NCBI GenBank assembly: GCA_947466225.1
Contig: CANIBL010000009.1
Location: forward strand, 1-62,601
Reading direction: 5' to 3'
DNA length: 62,601 nucleotides
DNA from: Deltaproteobacteria bacterium
GTDB taxonomy: Bacteria; Bdellovibrionota_B; Oligoflexia; Oligoflexales; Bog-1112
The position numbers were made by a program, and so were the translations under genes. Positions 25,513 through 34,343 of the stretch are shown piece after piece. The notes under the pieces are model-generated. The model searched no databases, was not told the origin of the DNA, and saw only the letters and a list, made by a program, of their open reading frames with translations. How positions within the stretch are numbered: the stretch's first letter is position 1; each line of letters begins with the position of its first letter.

Positions 25513-27337
25513 ACCAGCCCTCGACTTCAGATCGGTTAAGCCATTTAAATACCCGTCGCCCGTGAGGGCAATTGTGCAAAAAGTCAACGCCATGGGCTTC
25601 TTTTTGCAAGCGTTGTACTTCTTCTGCACCCAACTTTTCCCCTGCTCGTACTGCACTGTGACAAGCCAAGGTAGCCAGCACTTGATGATGCAATGTAGCC
25701 GGCATACCTGCAGTGGGAGGATGGGATCGCACTTCTTGTAAGAGAGAGGTGAATAATCCATCAAACTGCTGTCGACGCAACAACGGGGGCACCCCGGTTA
25801 CTTCAATCCCCTTCCCCTCCAACACCTTATATGTACACCCATAACTGGCCAATTGAGCCTGATTTTCTGCAAATAATGCAACTTCTTCTGCAGAGCATGC
25901 CATCAAGTGTGGAATCAAGAGCGGTTGATAGCGACTATATAAAACAGGATCTTGCAAATATTTTTCATACAAAATTCGCTCATGAAAGGCATGTTGATCA
26001 ATGACCAGAATGCGGCTCTCATCGGAAAAAACCAAGTAGCAGTCAAACCAAGACCCTTGAAATAAAAACCGGTCCCAATCTAAAATAGAAGGAGCAGCAG
26101 GCGAGATGCCTGCAGAGGACTGCAACATCTTAGGCAAAGAAGCGGTGGTAGAAATACCACCCATGCGCAACGGAGCAAAAGTAAAAGAACGAGCCTCTTT
26201 TTCTGAGACAGACGAAGATCGAGAAAAATCAGAAGGAAAAGTACGCACCGGTTGTGAAACACTCGACATTGAAGTAGGTGCTACATAGACCGCTTGAGGC
26301 GCCTCCGCCCATTCAGCACCGCGTAGTTTTCCCCGAATCCCCTGAGACAAAAGGGATTGCACTTCAGCTGCATATTGAAACCGAAGCTCCGCTTTCGTTG
26401 GATGTACATTCACATCGACCAAACTCGGCTCACAGGTAAAAAAACCCACCACCTGTGGATATTGCCCCTTCAATAGGTGGCTGTGATATCCGCGTAAAAT
26501 CCCATATCGAATGGTTTTGTCTTTCACCCATCGAGAGTTGACAAAGGTCCACATATTTTTCTGCGTTGCCTTCTCCACACCAGGCGGAGAAATCAATCCA
26601 GTGAAACATCCGTATTGATTTTCTTCCTGCACATAGAGAAAAGAATCGGCCTCTGCCACTGCTAGCACCTGCTGCACCCGCTTTCGCAGAACCGCTTCAC
26701 TCATAGAAGCCGCTTCCTCTTGGGTACACACACCGGGCCATGCCCATTTCTCTTTTCCATTGTGAGAGAGGATGAAAGAAATATGCGGCCTTGATAAGGC
26801 TTGGGCCTGAATCAGCTCTACGCAACTTGCGTATTCCACTTGCCCTGACTTTAAAAATTTCTCTCGCACCGGTACATTGAAGAAAAGGTCTTGAATTTGA
26901 ATCGTGGTACCCACAGGAGCCGGGCGGCTGTAGAGTGATATCGTTTCATTGCCGACCGTTTCCAGCTTCATCCCCTCTGGAGCTGAAGCCTCTCGGGTGA
27001 GGAGAGAAAACTGACTCACGGATGCAATGGACGCCAATGCTTCTCCCCGAAATCCCATACTGGAGATACGAAACAAATCCTCGCTAGTGCGCAGTTTGCT
27101 GGTGGCATGACGTCGAACTGCCAAAGGGACATCTTCGGCACAAATGCCACGTCCATCATCGCTCACCAAAATTTTCTTACGCCCCCCTTCTTCTAACTCG
27201 ATCCGAAGGGATGCAGCTCCTGCATCTATGGCATTTTCCAAGAGTTCTTTCAGTACGCTAGAAGGTCGTTCGATCACCTCCCCAGCTGCAATCTTGTCGA
27301 TCACCGGATCGTCCAATAAGACGATTCTATCCCTCAT
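25499..27337 (-). CDS. mutL: DNA mismatch repair protein MutL (endonuclease type)
   Basis: MutL links mismatch recognition by MutS to strand incision. The N-terminal GHKL ATPase is complete: the Glu/Asn helix LKELLENAIDAGA, DDGRGI, RRHATSKL and GFRGEALASI. The C-terminal dimerisation domain carries the endonuclease motif DQHAFHERILYE, which fits DQHA(X)2E(X)4E, as well as ACHSAVRAG and CPHGRR, all typical of MutL proteins with intrinsic nicking activity in bacteria lacking MutH. A Ser-rich linker of about 90 residues joins the domains. The gene sits between engB (11-base overlap) and miaA (14-base overlap), all minus strand. Confidence 0.96.
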   Translation of the reverse strand: MRDRIVLLDDPVIDKIAAGEVIERPSSVLKELLENAIDAGAASLRIELEEGGRKKILVSDDGRGICAEDVPLAVRRHATSKLRTSEDLFRISSMGFRGEALASIASVSQFSLLTREASAPEGMKLETVGNETISLYSRPAPVGTTIQIQDLFFNVPVREKFLKSGQVEYASCVELIQAQALSRPHISFILSHNGKEKWAWPGVCTQEEAASMSEAVLRKRVQQVLAVAEADSFLYVQEENQYGCFTGLISPPGVEKATQKNMWTFVNSRWVKDKTIRYGILRGYHSHLLKGQYPQVVGFFTCEPSLVDVNVHPTKAELRFQYAAEVQSLLSQGIRGKLRGAEWAEAPQAVYVAPTSMSSVSQPVRTFPSDFSRSSSVSEKEARSFTFAPLRMGGISTTASLPKMLQSSAGISPAAPSILDWDRFLFQGSWFDCYLVFSDESRILVIDQHAFHERILYEKYLQDPVLYSRYQPLLIPHLMACSAEEVALFAENQAQLASYGCTYKVLEGKGIEVTGVPPLLRRQQFDGLFTSLLQEVRSHPPTAGMPATLHHQVLATLACHSAVRAGEKLGAEEVQRLQKEAHGVDFLHNCPHGRRVFKWLNRSEVEGWFDRT

Positions 27338-27917
27338 GATGCACCTGGTGTTGCAGATATGTACGCAGCTCGGCTACCCCAGTTTTGTGAAGATTCGAGA
27401 CGGTGTGCAAGGTTACATCCGACAAAAGAGAGCCCAAGGCACCTTGAATCGCAGCAACATACTGTTTTTGCTGTTGAACTGAGAATTTATCGATCTTCGT
27501 GAGAACCAAGGACACTTTCTTGACCTCTAGCAGGTCTTCAAGCAAGCATAAATCTACGTCATCCAAGGGGCGTCGAATGTCATGCAAGAAGAAAACCTCT
27601 CGAACACAAACTCTTTCCAGGAAATCTTTAATCAGTAAGTCCCAGGTTTTTTGTAGGTTTTTTGGTGTCTTATTGAAACCATACCCTGGTAAGTCTACTA
27701 AGAAGAAGCTGGTTTCTGTATCGATCTGCAACTCAAAATAATGGATCATCTGCGTACGACCCGGCATGGCACTGGTTCTCGCAAGCTTAGAATTAAGCAA
27801 TCCATTGATAAGAGAAGATTTTCCGCAATTTGAACGCCCAACAAAGCCAAATTCACTCGCCACAGGAGAGGGCAATTGTTCAGAGGTCGCAACAGCCTTG
27901 AGGTAACGCGCTTGCAT
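27327..27917 (-). CDS. engB: Ribosome biogenesis GTPase EngB/YsxC
   Basis: EngB is an essential GTPase acting in large ribosomal subunit assembly. G1 is GRSNCGKSSL, G2 region PGRTQ, G3 DLPGYGF and G4 LTKIDK, all in the usual order. ATG 27917 is chosen because CGGAGA precedes it at good spacing; an ATG at 27938 would add seven residues. 196 residues fits the family. The 3' end overlaps mutL by 11 bases, forming a minus-strand engB-mutL-miaA unit. Confidence 0.94.
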   Translation of the reverse strand: MQARYLKAVATSEQLPSPVASEFGFVGRSNCGKSSLINGLLNSKLARTSAMPGRTQMIHYFELQIDTETSFFLVDLPGYGFNKTPKNLQKTWDLLIKDFLERVCVREVFFLHDIRRPLDDVDLCLLEDLLEVKKVSLVLTKIDKFSVQQQKQYVAAIQGALGSLLSDVTLHTVSNLHKTGVAELRTYLQHQVHHEG

Positions 27918-27929
27918 AGAATCTCCGTC

Positions 27930-28124
27930 ATGGGGCAAAGGGTTGTCGTCCTACTGGTTGTAGCGGGAAAGTGCGTCCATGGCAAATGGTACTTACCAGG
28001 AATATCAACGGTATGTACGCTGAGCGGCTCGAAAGGAAAAGAGCTGCTTTTCATAACTTGCAGGTGTAAACCTGTAGCGAATACATCAATTACGTCCTTT
28101 TGGGGTAGGGGAAAAAAATGCTGA
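27930..28124 (+). CDS. Possible small protein upstream of sulP
   Basis: ATG 27930 opens a 64-codon frame whose stop overlaps the sulP start region. The N terminus is hydrophobic (VVVLLVVAGKCVHG) and the remainder has four cysteines and many basic residues. No ribosome binding site is clear and the family is unknown. It may simply be part of the 200-base leader of the sulP operon. Confidence 0.2.
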   Translation: MGQRVVVLLVVAGKCVHGKWYLPGISTVCTLSGSKGKELLFITCRCKPVANTSITSFWGRGKKC

Positions 28125-29689
28125 TTCCACTTCATCAGAAAGACATGCTATCGGGATTCTTTGTTTTTTTGATCGCATTGCCTTTGTCCATGGGCATCGC
28201 CATGGCCAGCGGACTTCCTCCGATTGCCGGCATTTTTACCGCCTGCATCGGAGGTTGCGTGGCCAGTCTATTGGGGGGATCCCGTCTTACCATTAAAGGG
28301 CCTGCTGCTGGTTTGATCGTCATCGTACTCGGAGCCGTACAAGAGCTTGGCATGGGAGACCCGGTTGCGGGATATCGAAAAACCCTTGCAGTAGGGGTCG
28401 CAGCGGCACTGATCCAAATTCTCTTTGCCATCGCTCGACTGGGTATTTTTGCAGAAATAATGCCACTGGCTGTGGTGCACGGCATGCTATCTGCCATCGG
28501 TGTGATCATCATCTCCAAACAAATTCACTTGCTCTGTGGCGTCACCCCCACAGCTTCGCATCCAGTAGATCTGCTATTGGAAATCCCCCACAGTCTGCAA
28601 ACCTTGAATCCTCAAGTATTTCTTATCGGAGCCCTGTCTCTGGCCCTCCTGTTTTTACTCCCCAAATTGAAGATACCAACGATAAAAAAGATACCTGCAC
28701 CCATTTTTGCCTTGGGGGCAGCCATTCCCTTGGCTTTTTACCTCGGATTTGATACCCAACATGAGTATCTCTTTCTGGGACAGGCGCATATGGTCGGACC
28801 TAAACTTTTGGTGAACTTGCCTGCCAACTTTGTGCAAGCCATTACCTTTCCCGACTTTTCCAGCCTATATTCCTTTGTTTCTCTGAAGTATGTCTTCCTG
28901 CTGGCCATGGTGGGTATGATCGAATCTCTACTTACCGTCTCCGCAGTGGATGCCCTTGATCCCAAGCGAATTCCCTCCAACCCAAATCGAGATTTACTCG
29001 CAGTCGGAATCAGCAACTTGGCAGCAGCCTTTATCGGCGGACTGCCCATGATTTCAGAAATTGTACGAAGCAAAGCCAACATCGACAACGGAGCGGAAAG
29101 TGCAGGGGCTAACTTCTTCCATGGCGTTTGCTTGTTTCTTGCCATCTCCATTTTCCCCACCCTCCTTCATTACATCCCTTTGGCTGTATTGGCTGCAATG
29201 CTCGTATATACTGGATCTCGACTCGCTTCTCCCTCAGAGTTTGTCCATACTTTTCAGCAAGGGTATGATCAGTTTGCTATTTTTTTGCTGACCTTGATCA
29301 CCACAGTATGCACTGATCTGCTGCTGGGCATTGTGGTAGGATTGGCAGGGAAGTTTGTGCTACATCGTCTATGGGGCGTTCCCTTCTTACACCTCTTTCG
29401 GGTGCAAACCGCAACCATAACAGAAGGGGGCAAACAGGTCATGAAAATCGAAAGCCCTTGCACCTTCACCAATTATATTCCATTAAAACGAAAAATCATC
29501 ACAGCAAGAAAAGAATCTGATATTGTTGAATTAGATTTTCGCGCCTCTCGACTGGTCGATTATACAACACAAAGCAAATTACGGGAGCTACAACGAGAGT
29601 TTGGAAGCGTACATCTAACCATAAGAGGCTTTGAAAATCATCGATCGGTCTCTCGTGACCCTGTATCGACAAAAATTCGCATGCGGTAA
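28118..29689 (+). CDS. SulP/SLC26-family anion transporter, likely bicarbonate
   Basis: This 523-residue protein has about 10-12 hydrophobic helices with the SulP core motifs: the first helix LSGFFVFLIALPLSMGIAMA, GLPPIAGIFTACIGG and the phospho-like block GPAAGLIVIV. The C-terminal ~75 residues (from KIESPCTFTNYIPL) form a short STAS domain with VELDFRASRLVDYT. SulP proteins carry sulfate, bicarbonate or other anions. Here the direct downstream neighbours are dabA and dabB, which import inorganic carbon, so bicarbonate is the favoured substrate (inference). AGGGG precedes ATG 28118. dabA follows after 11 bases with its own ribosome binding site, indicating an operon. Confidence 0.9.
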   Translation: MLIPLHQKDMLSGFFVFLIALPLSMGIAMASGLPPIAGIFTACIGGCVASLLGGSRLTIKGPAAGLIVIVLGAVQELGMGDPVAGYRKTLAVGVAAALIQILFAIARLGIFAEIMPLAVVHGMLSAIGVIIISKQIHLLCGVTPTASHPVDLLLEIPHSLQTLNPQVFLIGALSLALLFLLPKLKIPTIKKIPAPIFALGAAIPLAFYLGFDTQHEYLFLGQAHMVGPKLLVNLPANFVQAITFPDFSSLYSFVSLKYVFLLAMVGMIESLLTVSAVDALDPKRIPSNPNRDLLAVGISNLAAAFIGGLPMISEIVRSKANIDNGAESAGANFFHGVCLFLAISIFPTLLHYIPLAVLAAMLVYTGSRLASPSEFVHTFQQGYDQFAIFLLTLITTVCTDLLLGIVVGLAGKFVLHRLWGVPFLHLFRVQTATITEGGKQVMKIESPCTFTNYIPLKRKIITARKESDIVELDFRASRLVDYTTQSKLRELQREFGSVHLTIRGFENHRSVSRDPVSTKIRMR

Positions 29690-29700
29690 CAGGAGCCATC

Positions 29701-32391
29701 ATGCCGACGGACGCAGAGGTTGTACGAAAAGCACTTCAAGAAGTACGTAAACTGCTCCCGCTTCAAAACCCGCTTCATGTTTTTATTCACAACAACATCC
29801 TCATGGAGTGGGAGGATCAGCCTTTTTGGCCAGCTGTTGAACGCGCTGCCATGTTGTATCGAGCCAAACCATACCGAGAATTCTCCTTCTATACTCAAGC
29901 CTACCAAAGTGGTCGCATTCAAAAATCTGCGTTTTTCAAAGCATGTGAATCTTTTTTTCAAAAAAAAGATCTCTGGATCACTCCTACCTATCTCTCCCGC
30001 GAAACAGAAGTACTGTCTACCATTCTACTGCAACGGGGTGAGCACATCTTTCCCCGCCTCACCCACTCGCCTGAAATGCCACCCTCCTTATTCGCGTTTT
30101 TAGTCGGGAAAAATCCCTTGATCTCCCTTTGGCATCAAGGCAGTTCCCCTCGAGGCGAAAGTGAAAAACCGCGTTCTCTTTTAGCAGAACCCGTACCAGG
30201 TACAGATTGTTATACAGGTCTTTTTGAAATCTCTCGACTCTTGGAATCCTTTATGGATCAAGGGGTGTCTCCCTGGTCCAATCCGTTTATCACAAAAGGG
30301 TTTATCCCGTATGTGACAGCCTATTTTTCCAGCAAAGCGTGGGTGGCCTTTCCGTGGCAAGCTCGGCTCACCTTAGAATTGCGCTGCGTAGCGCATATGG
30401 ACAGCGAAACCGCATTATGCCACGCCCTCTCTCGCCTGCATTGCCCCAGAGAGCAATGGGAAAGGCTATTGTCAGAAACCGCATTTTTGCTAAAAGGATG
30501 GGGAGGGCTTGTCCATCGTTTAGAAGTAGATCCTTCTCTTGCGCCTGTTCATGGCGTACCCATGGGGCTTGCGGATCTGCTGATTGTGAATCTCTTATTT
30601 CTGTACAGCTGCCATGCGAAATTGCATCTGCCCCCTCAGATCTCCGAAATAAAAAAAACCGCCCATGCCCCCATTTTATCTTTCCTCCTTCACGAAATGA
30701 TTCATACCTATAGTGAGATCGAAATACGGGATTGGGGGTGGAAGCTTCGATTTGATCTTTTGCTTTCCGCACTTGCTTCCTTAGATCGAAATCAATTGCA
30801 TCAAATTTGGCATGAAGCCTACGAAATTCAACTTTACGAAAAAACAATTGCCTTACTAGCACTACCACGACCGAGCCCTAGTACACCGAGAAAACCCAAC
30901 TCTATACAGATGCTATTTTGCATTGATGATCGCGAAGAATCTTTACGTCGACATATCGAGTATCTTCGACCGGATATTGACACCCATGGCGTTCTGGCAT
31001 TTTTTGGTGTGACACCTTCTATGGCTCACCATATCGACCAAAATCGAAGTCGCAAAGAGTGCGCAACAGCCTCATTCTTTCATATGAGCAAAAGTATATT
31101 GTGGCGCTTTATCAGTTCGCTAGCCCTGGGCTTTCTCAGCTTTTTCCCGCTGGTCTTACGCATTATGAGTCCAGGACTGAGTGGTCGTTTTACTGCCGCA
31201 TGGCAACATATTTTAGCACCAAAATCCCTCACAACCCTTGATCTAACTCGACGAGAAGATCCTCTTTTTGGCCCTGTTGGATATACCCTCGAGGAACAAG
31301 CTGATCTCGTTTTCCATTTTCTTCGGCTCTCTTCTTTACAAAATCAATTGCATGGCGTCGTCCTTCTCCTGGCCCATGGATCCACAAGCGCCAACAATCC
31401 CTTTTGCCAATCCTATGGATGTGGGGCTTGTGGCGGGCAATCAGGAGGGATAAATGCACGGGTATTTGCGCAAATTGCCAATCAGTCTCCCATTCGAATC
31501 TTGCTACAACAGCGGGGCCTTTCGTTTTCAGATGATGTATGGTTTGTCGCAGCCCAACATGACACTACCTCCGATGAAATTATTCTATATGATCTCAAGC
31601 TGGTACCCACAAAATTTCATTCCATCGTGTCCGGTCTTCACCAAGATTTAGTGCGAGCCGCTAAAATCAACGCATACGAAAGAATACGACGCTTCCCCAA
31701 CGCACCCTTCTTTTACAAAAAAAGGGTAGCGGCAGCCCACGTTCAAGCACGAGCCCAAAATTTAGCTGAACCTCGACCTGAATATGGCCATACGGGGGTT
31801 GCAATGGCCATATTTGGACGACGCACCTGTACTCAACATCTATTCTTGGATCGACGAGCCTTCTTGGTGTCCTATGATCCATTCCTAGATGCAGACGGCG
31901 CTATACTCTTTGATATTTTGGTCGCAGCACTGCCGGTTTGTGCCAATATCAATTTAGACTATTTCTTCTCCTCCATTGATAACCAAGGCTTTGGCGCTGG
32001 ATCTAAGCTACCCTTGAATATCAGCGCCCTATTGGGTGTTGTAACGGGAGGTGGGGGTGACATCAGGATCGGCCTTGCTGCACAGATGGTAGAAAAACAT
32101 GAACCGGTTCGCTGCCTGGTTGTTGTGGAAGCAGAATTAGCTCATCTGCAAAACGCCATATCTAGATCCAATAAGCTAGCCCGCTTGGTCCACAATCACT
32201 GGATTCGTATGGTGTGCCTTCATCCTACTACGCAACACATGATTGCCTATACCAGCACAGGTTGGACCGCCATTGACATGCTACCGGATTTTTTGGAAGA
32301 GAAGGAGAAAACATCCATCTATTCGTCCAAATTTGAAAATCTACCGTCCCAAAAGCGGCTTCATATTCTTACATCAGAATCACAGGAGTAG
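29701..32391 (+). CDS. dabA: Inorganic carbon transporter subunit DabA (DUF2309)
   Basis: DabA is a large, carbonic-anhydrase-like subunit of the two-part DAB system, which traps CO2 as bicarbonate driven by an ion gradient through DabB. The four zinc/active-site residues described in the family are present here as Cys407 and Asp409 (FCIDDREES) and His559 and Cys574 (LLAHGSTSANNP, then GCGACGGQ). The 15-residue His-Cys distance equals that in the characterised enzyme. The 896-residue length is slightly above usual. AGGAG precedes ATG 29701. The gene lies between sulP and dabB, separated by 11 and 3 bases, a compact transport operon. Confidence 0.94.
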   Translation: MPTDAEVVRKALQEVRKLLPLQNPLHVFIHNNILMEWEDQPFWPAVERAAMLYRAKPYREFSFYTQAYQSGRIQKSAFFKACESFFQKKDLWITPTYLSRETEVLSTILLQRGEHIFPRLTHSPEMPPSLFAFLVGKNPLISLWHQGSSPRGESEKPRSLLAEPVPGTDCYTGLFEISRLLESFMDQGVSPWSNPFITKGFIPYVTAYFSSKAWVAFPWQARLTLELRCVAHMDSETALCHALSRLHCPREQWERLLSETAFLLKGWGGLVHRLEVDPSLAPVHGVPMGLADLLIVNLLFLYSCHAKLHLPPQISEIKKTAHAPILSFLLHEMIHTYSEIEIRDWGWKLRFDLLLSALASLDRNQLHQIWHEAYEIQLYEKTIALLALPRPSPSTPRKPNSIQMLFCIDDREESLRRHIEYLRPDIDTHGVLAFFGVTPSMAHHIDQNRSRKECATASFFHMSKSILWRFISSLALGFLSFFPLVLRIMSPGLSGRFTAAWQHILAPKSLTTLDLTRREDPLFGPVGYTLEEQADLVFHFLRLSSLQNQLHGVVLLLAHGSTSANNPFCQSYGCGACGGQSGGINARVFAQIANQSPIRILLQQRGLSFSDDVWFVAAQHDTTSDEIILYDLKLVPTKFHSIVSGLHQDLVRAAKINAYERIRRFPNAPFFYKKRVAAAHVQARAQNLAEPRPEYGHTGVAMAIFGRRTCTQHLFLDRRAFLVSYDPFLDADGAILFDILVAALPVCANINLDYFFSSIDNQGFGAGSKLPLNISALLGVVTGGGGDIRIGLAAQMVEKHEPVRCLVVVEAELAHLQNAISRSNKLARLVHNHWIRMVCLHPTTQHMIAYTSTGWTAIDMLPDFLEEKEKTSIYSSKFENLPSQKRLHILTSESQE

Positions 32392-32394
32392 AGG

Positions 32395-34296
32395 ATGCTG
32401 TCTGCGATTGTGTCGGGTTTGGTCCTACTCCCTTTTGGGTGGGTTTTCATCCCGCTTCTTTTTTTCTGGGGGAATGTCGGGCCCAGAAAATCGTACCTGT
32501 TAATCGGAAGCCTTCGTATTTTATGTAAAGCATTGCTACTGCTTTCGATTTGCAATCTTGTCCTCGCCCTTCGCGTAGACCATGTACATATATTGGATTT
32601 AGGAGAATGGTTTCCCTTAGACGGGGCCCTCATCCCACTTGCCTTGCAATCGGACCCTCTTGGCGCTGCCTATCTTTGTATGAGCGACCTCTTGCTCGTT
32701 ATCATTGTGCATTTTTCTTCGAGCTACTTATTGGGAGACCGAGGATTTACTCGATTTTTTGTTTGTTTGGGTCTTGCAAGAGTCGGTCTGGGATTGGTTT
32801 GCCTAGGCTCCACCATCGACGTACTCCTCATTGGGTGGGAATTGGTCGGACTAAGTTCCGTGTTGTTAATCGCATTTTTCCGACACAGTGCTCGAGCCGC
32901 CGAAAATAGCGTGAGCGCCTGGGTCTGCTATAAAATCTGCGACCTTGCATTAATCATTGCAGTGGGATTGATTCATAAGCTCGGACATCAGGTATTTTGG
33001 GACAATTTATCCACACGAGTGGCCTCTATAGGCGCGACTCATCATGAGGTTTCGCTGATTGCCTTCTTGCTCATCCTCAGCACACTCGCAAAATCAGGGC
33101 AATTTCCTTTTCATTGGTGGGTACCCAGGGCAATGGAAGGCCCCTCTCCCTCAAGCGCTATATTCTATGGGGCACTTTCTTTACACCTCGGTCCATTTTT
33201 GTTGTTACGAACGTACCCACTTTGGCAGACCTCATCTGGACTGTGCATCCTAGTTGGTAGCATCGGCGCCATCAGTACCATTGTGGCCACCATGAGCGGG
33301 CGAGTCAATTCCAATATAAAAACAAAACTTTCCAATGCAGCAGTCTGCCAAGTCGGCATCATCTATGTAGAATTGGCACTGGGGTATCATCGATTGGCGT
33401 TATGCCATATAGTAGCTCACAGTTTACTCCGATCCTCGCAATTTTTACGGGCCAATTCTTTGCTACAAGATTTTCAAAAAAATCCGGTGATCGTCGCAGG
33501 CTTACAAAATCGCTCCCATTATGGCCTTACTTGTTGGATACCCCCCTCTTTGGTCGAAACTACCTATCTTTGGTCTCAACAAGGGTTCTTTGTAGAACAA
33601 GCCTTGCATAGAACCTCCCATCGGTTTCTTTCTCTCATCAAATCTCTGTACCGCATCAAACGAAACCTTTTCTTACAAGCGCTCTTTTTGGTTCCGACCA
33701 AACATACAAAGCGTCGTCTATTGTTTTTTCTTCGATTTGGTATTTTACAAGCCATATGCACCATTACACTGGGTTGGTGGGGAATCGGAGCTACATATTA
33801 TGCTTATGCCTGCGGCGTTTTCCCTATTTTGGCTTTTTTCTTTGCCTCTTTTTCTCTCGTTACTGGACGATGGTCCAGCTGCCTCTACTATTGCGCCCAG
33901 AGTTTCACTCAACTCTACACGCTCTTGTTGCTACATGCAGATCCTCGATGCCGCTGGGTTGGCGCAGGCTGTTGGCTGATTCAAATGCTGCTGTTGTTAT
34001 ATCTGCAAAATATAGATGTAGAATTGATTCGCGCACGGCATGCTGTGCAGGCATTTTTCCACGAGCATTTCTCTGGCTTGAAACACAACCCTGGATTTAT
34101 TTTTTCTTTGCTTCTGGTCTTTTTGGGAGCTCCAGGATCGCTTGCGTACCTAGGGCAAGATGCAGTAGGGCATATTGCGCTGGATCAGATGGGAATTTTT
34201 GCACAATTTATAACCCTTGTGGCAAGCTCCCTTTGCTTTATTTCCGTGTATCAACGATATTTACAGTTGTACCATGGGGTTAAACCTCTAGAGTAA
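32395..34296 (+). CDS. dabB: Inorganic carbon transporter subunit DabB (NuoL/MrpA-like)
   Basis: DabB is the membrane partner of DabA and belongs to the proton-conducting antiporter-like family shared with NuoL. Visible are many hydrophobic helices, GWELVGLSSVLLIAFFR and the conserved channel block KSGQFPFHWWVPRAMEGPSP with the Lys typical of ion translocation helices. At 633 residues it is longer than many DabB proteins; the extra length is in the C-terminal part, with basic loops such as YRIKRNLFL and TKHTKRRLL. It starts 3 bases after dabA, behind CAGGAG. The stop is followed immediately by a strong hairpin terminator. Confidence 0.88.
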   Translation: MLSAIVSGLVLLPFGWVFIPLLFFWGNVGPRKSYLLIGSLRILCKALLLLSICNLVLALRVDHVHILDLGEWFPLDGALIPLALQSDPLGAAYLCMSDLLLVIIVHFSSSYLLGDRGFTRFFVCLGLARVGLGLVCLGSTIDVLLIGWELVGLSSVLLIAFFRHSARAAENSVSAWVCYKICDLALIIAVGLIHKLGHQVFWDNLSTRVASIGATHHEVSLIAFLLILSTLAKSGQFPFHWWVPRAMEGPSPSSAIFYGALSLHLGPFLLLRTYPLWQTSSGLCILVGSIGAISTIVATMSGRVNSNIKTKLSNAAVCQVGIIYVELALGYHRLALCHIVAHSLLRSSQFLRANSLLQDFQKNPVIVAGLQNRSHYGLTCWIPPSLVETTYLWSQQGFFVEQALHRTSHRFLSLIKSLYRIKRNLFLQALFLVPTKHTKRRLLFFLRFGILQAICTITLGWWGIGATYYAYACGVFPILAFFFASFSLVTGRWSSCLYYCAQSFTQLYTLLLLHADPRCRWVGAGCWLIQMLLLLYLQNIDVELIRARHAVQAFFHEHFSGLKHNPGFIFSLLLVFLGAPGSLAYLGQDAVGHIALDQMGIFAQFITLVASSLCFISVYQRYLQLYHGVKPLE

Positions 34297-34298
34297 TT

Positions 34299-34342
34299 TT
34301 TTTTACAGGGGAAACCAGCTGCGCAGTTTCCCCTGTAAAAAA
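34299..34342. terminator. Bidirectional rho-independent terminator
   Basis: A perfect 17-base-pair inverted repeat (34299-34315 with 34326-34342) with a 10-base loop has a GC-rich centre (ACAGGGGAAAC) flanked by T6 on one side and A6 on the other. It therefore terminates both dabB (plus) and the convergent VWA-like gene (minus). Confidence 0.9.
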
Positions 34343-34343
34343 C

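Noticed and set aside
27746..28135. Minus-strand open frame at the engB start and sulP start
   Set aside because: It overlaps engB in another frame and the sulP leader, with no recognisable domain.
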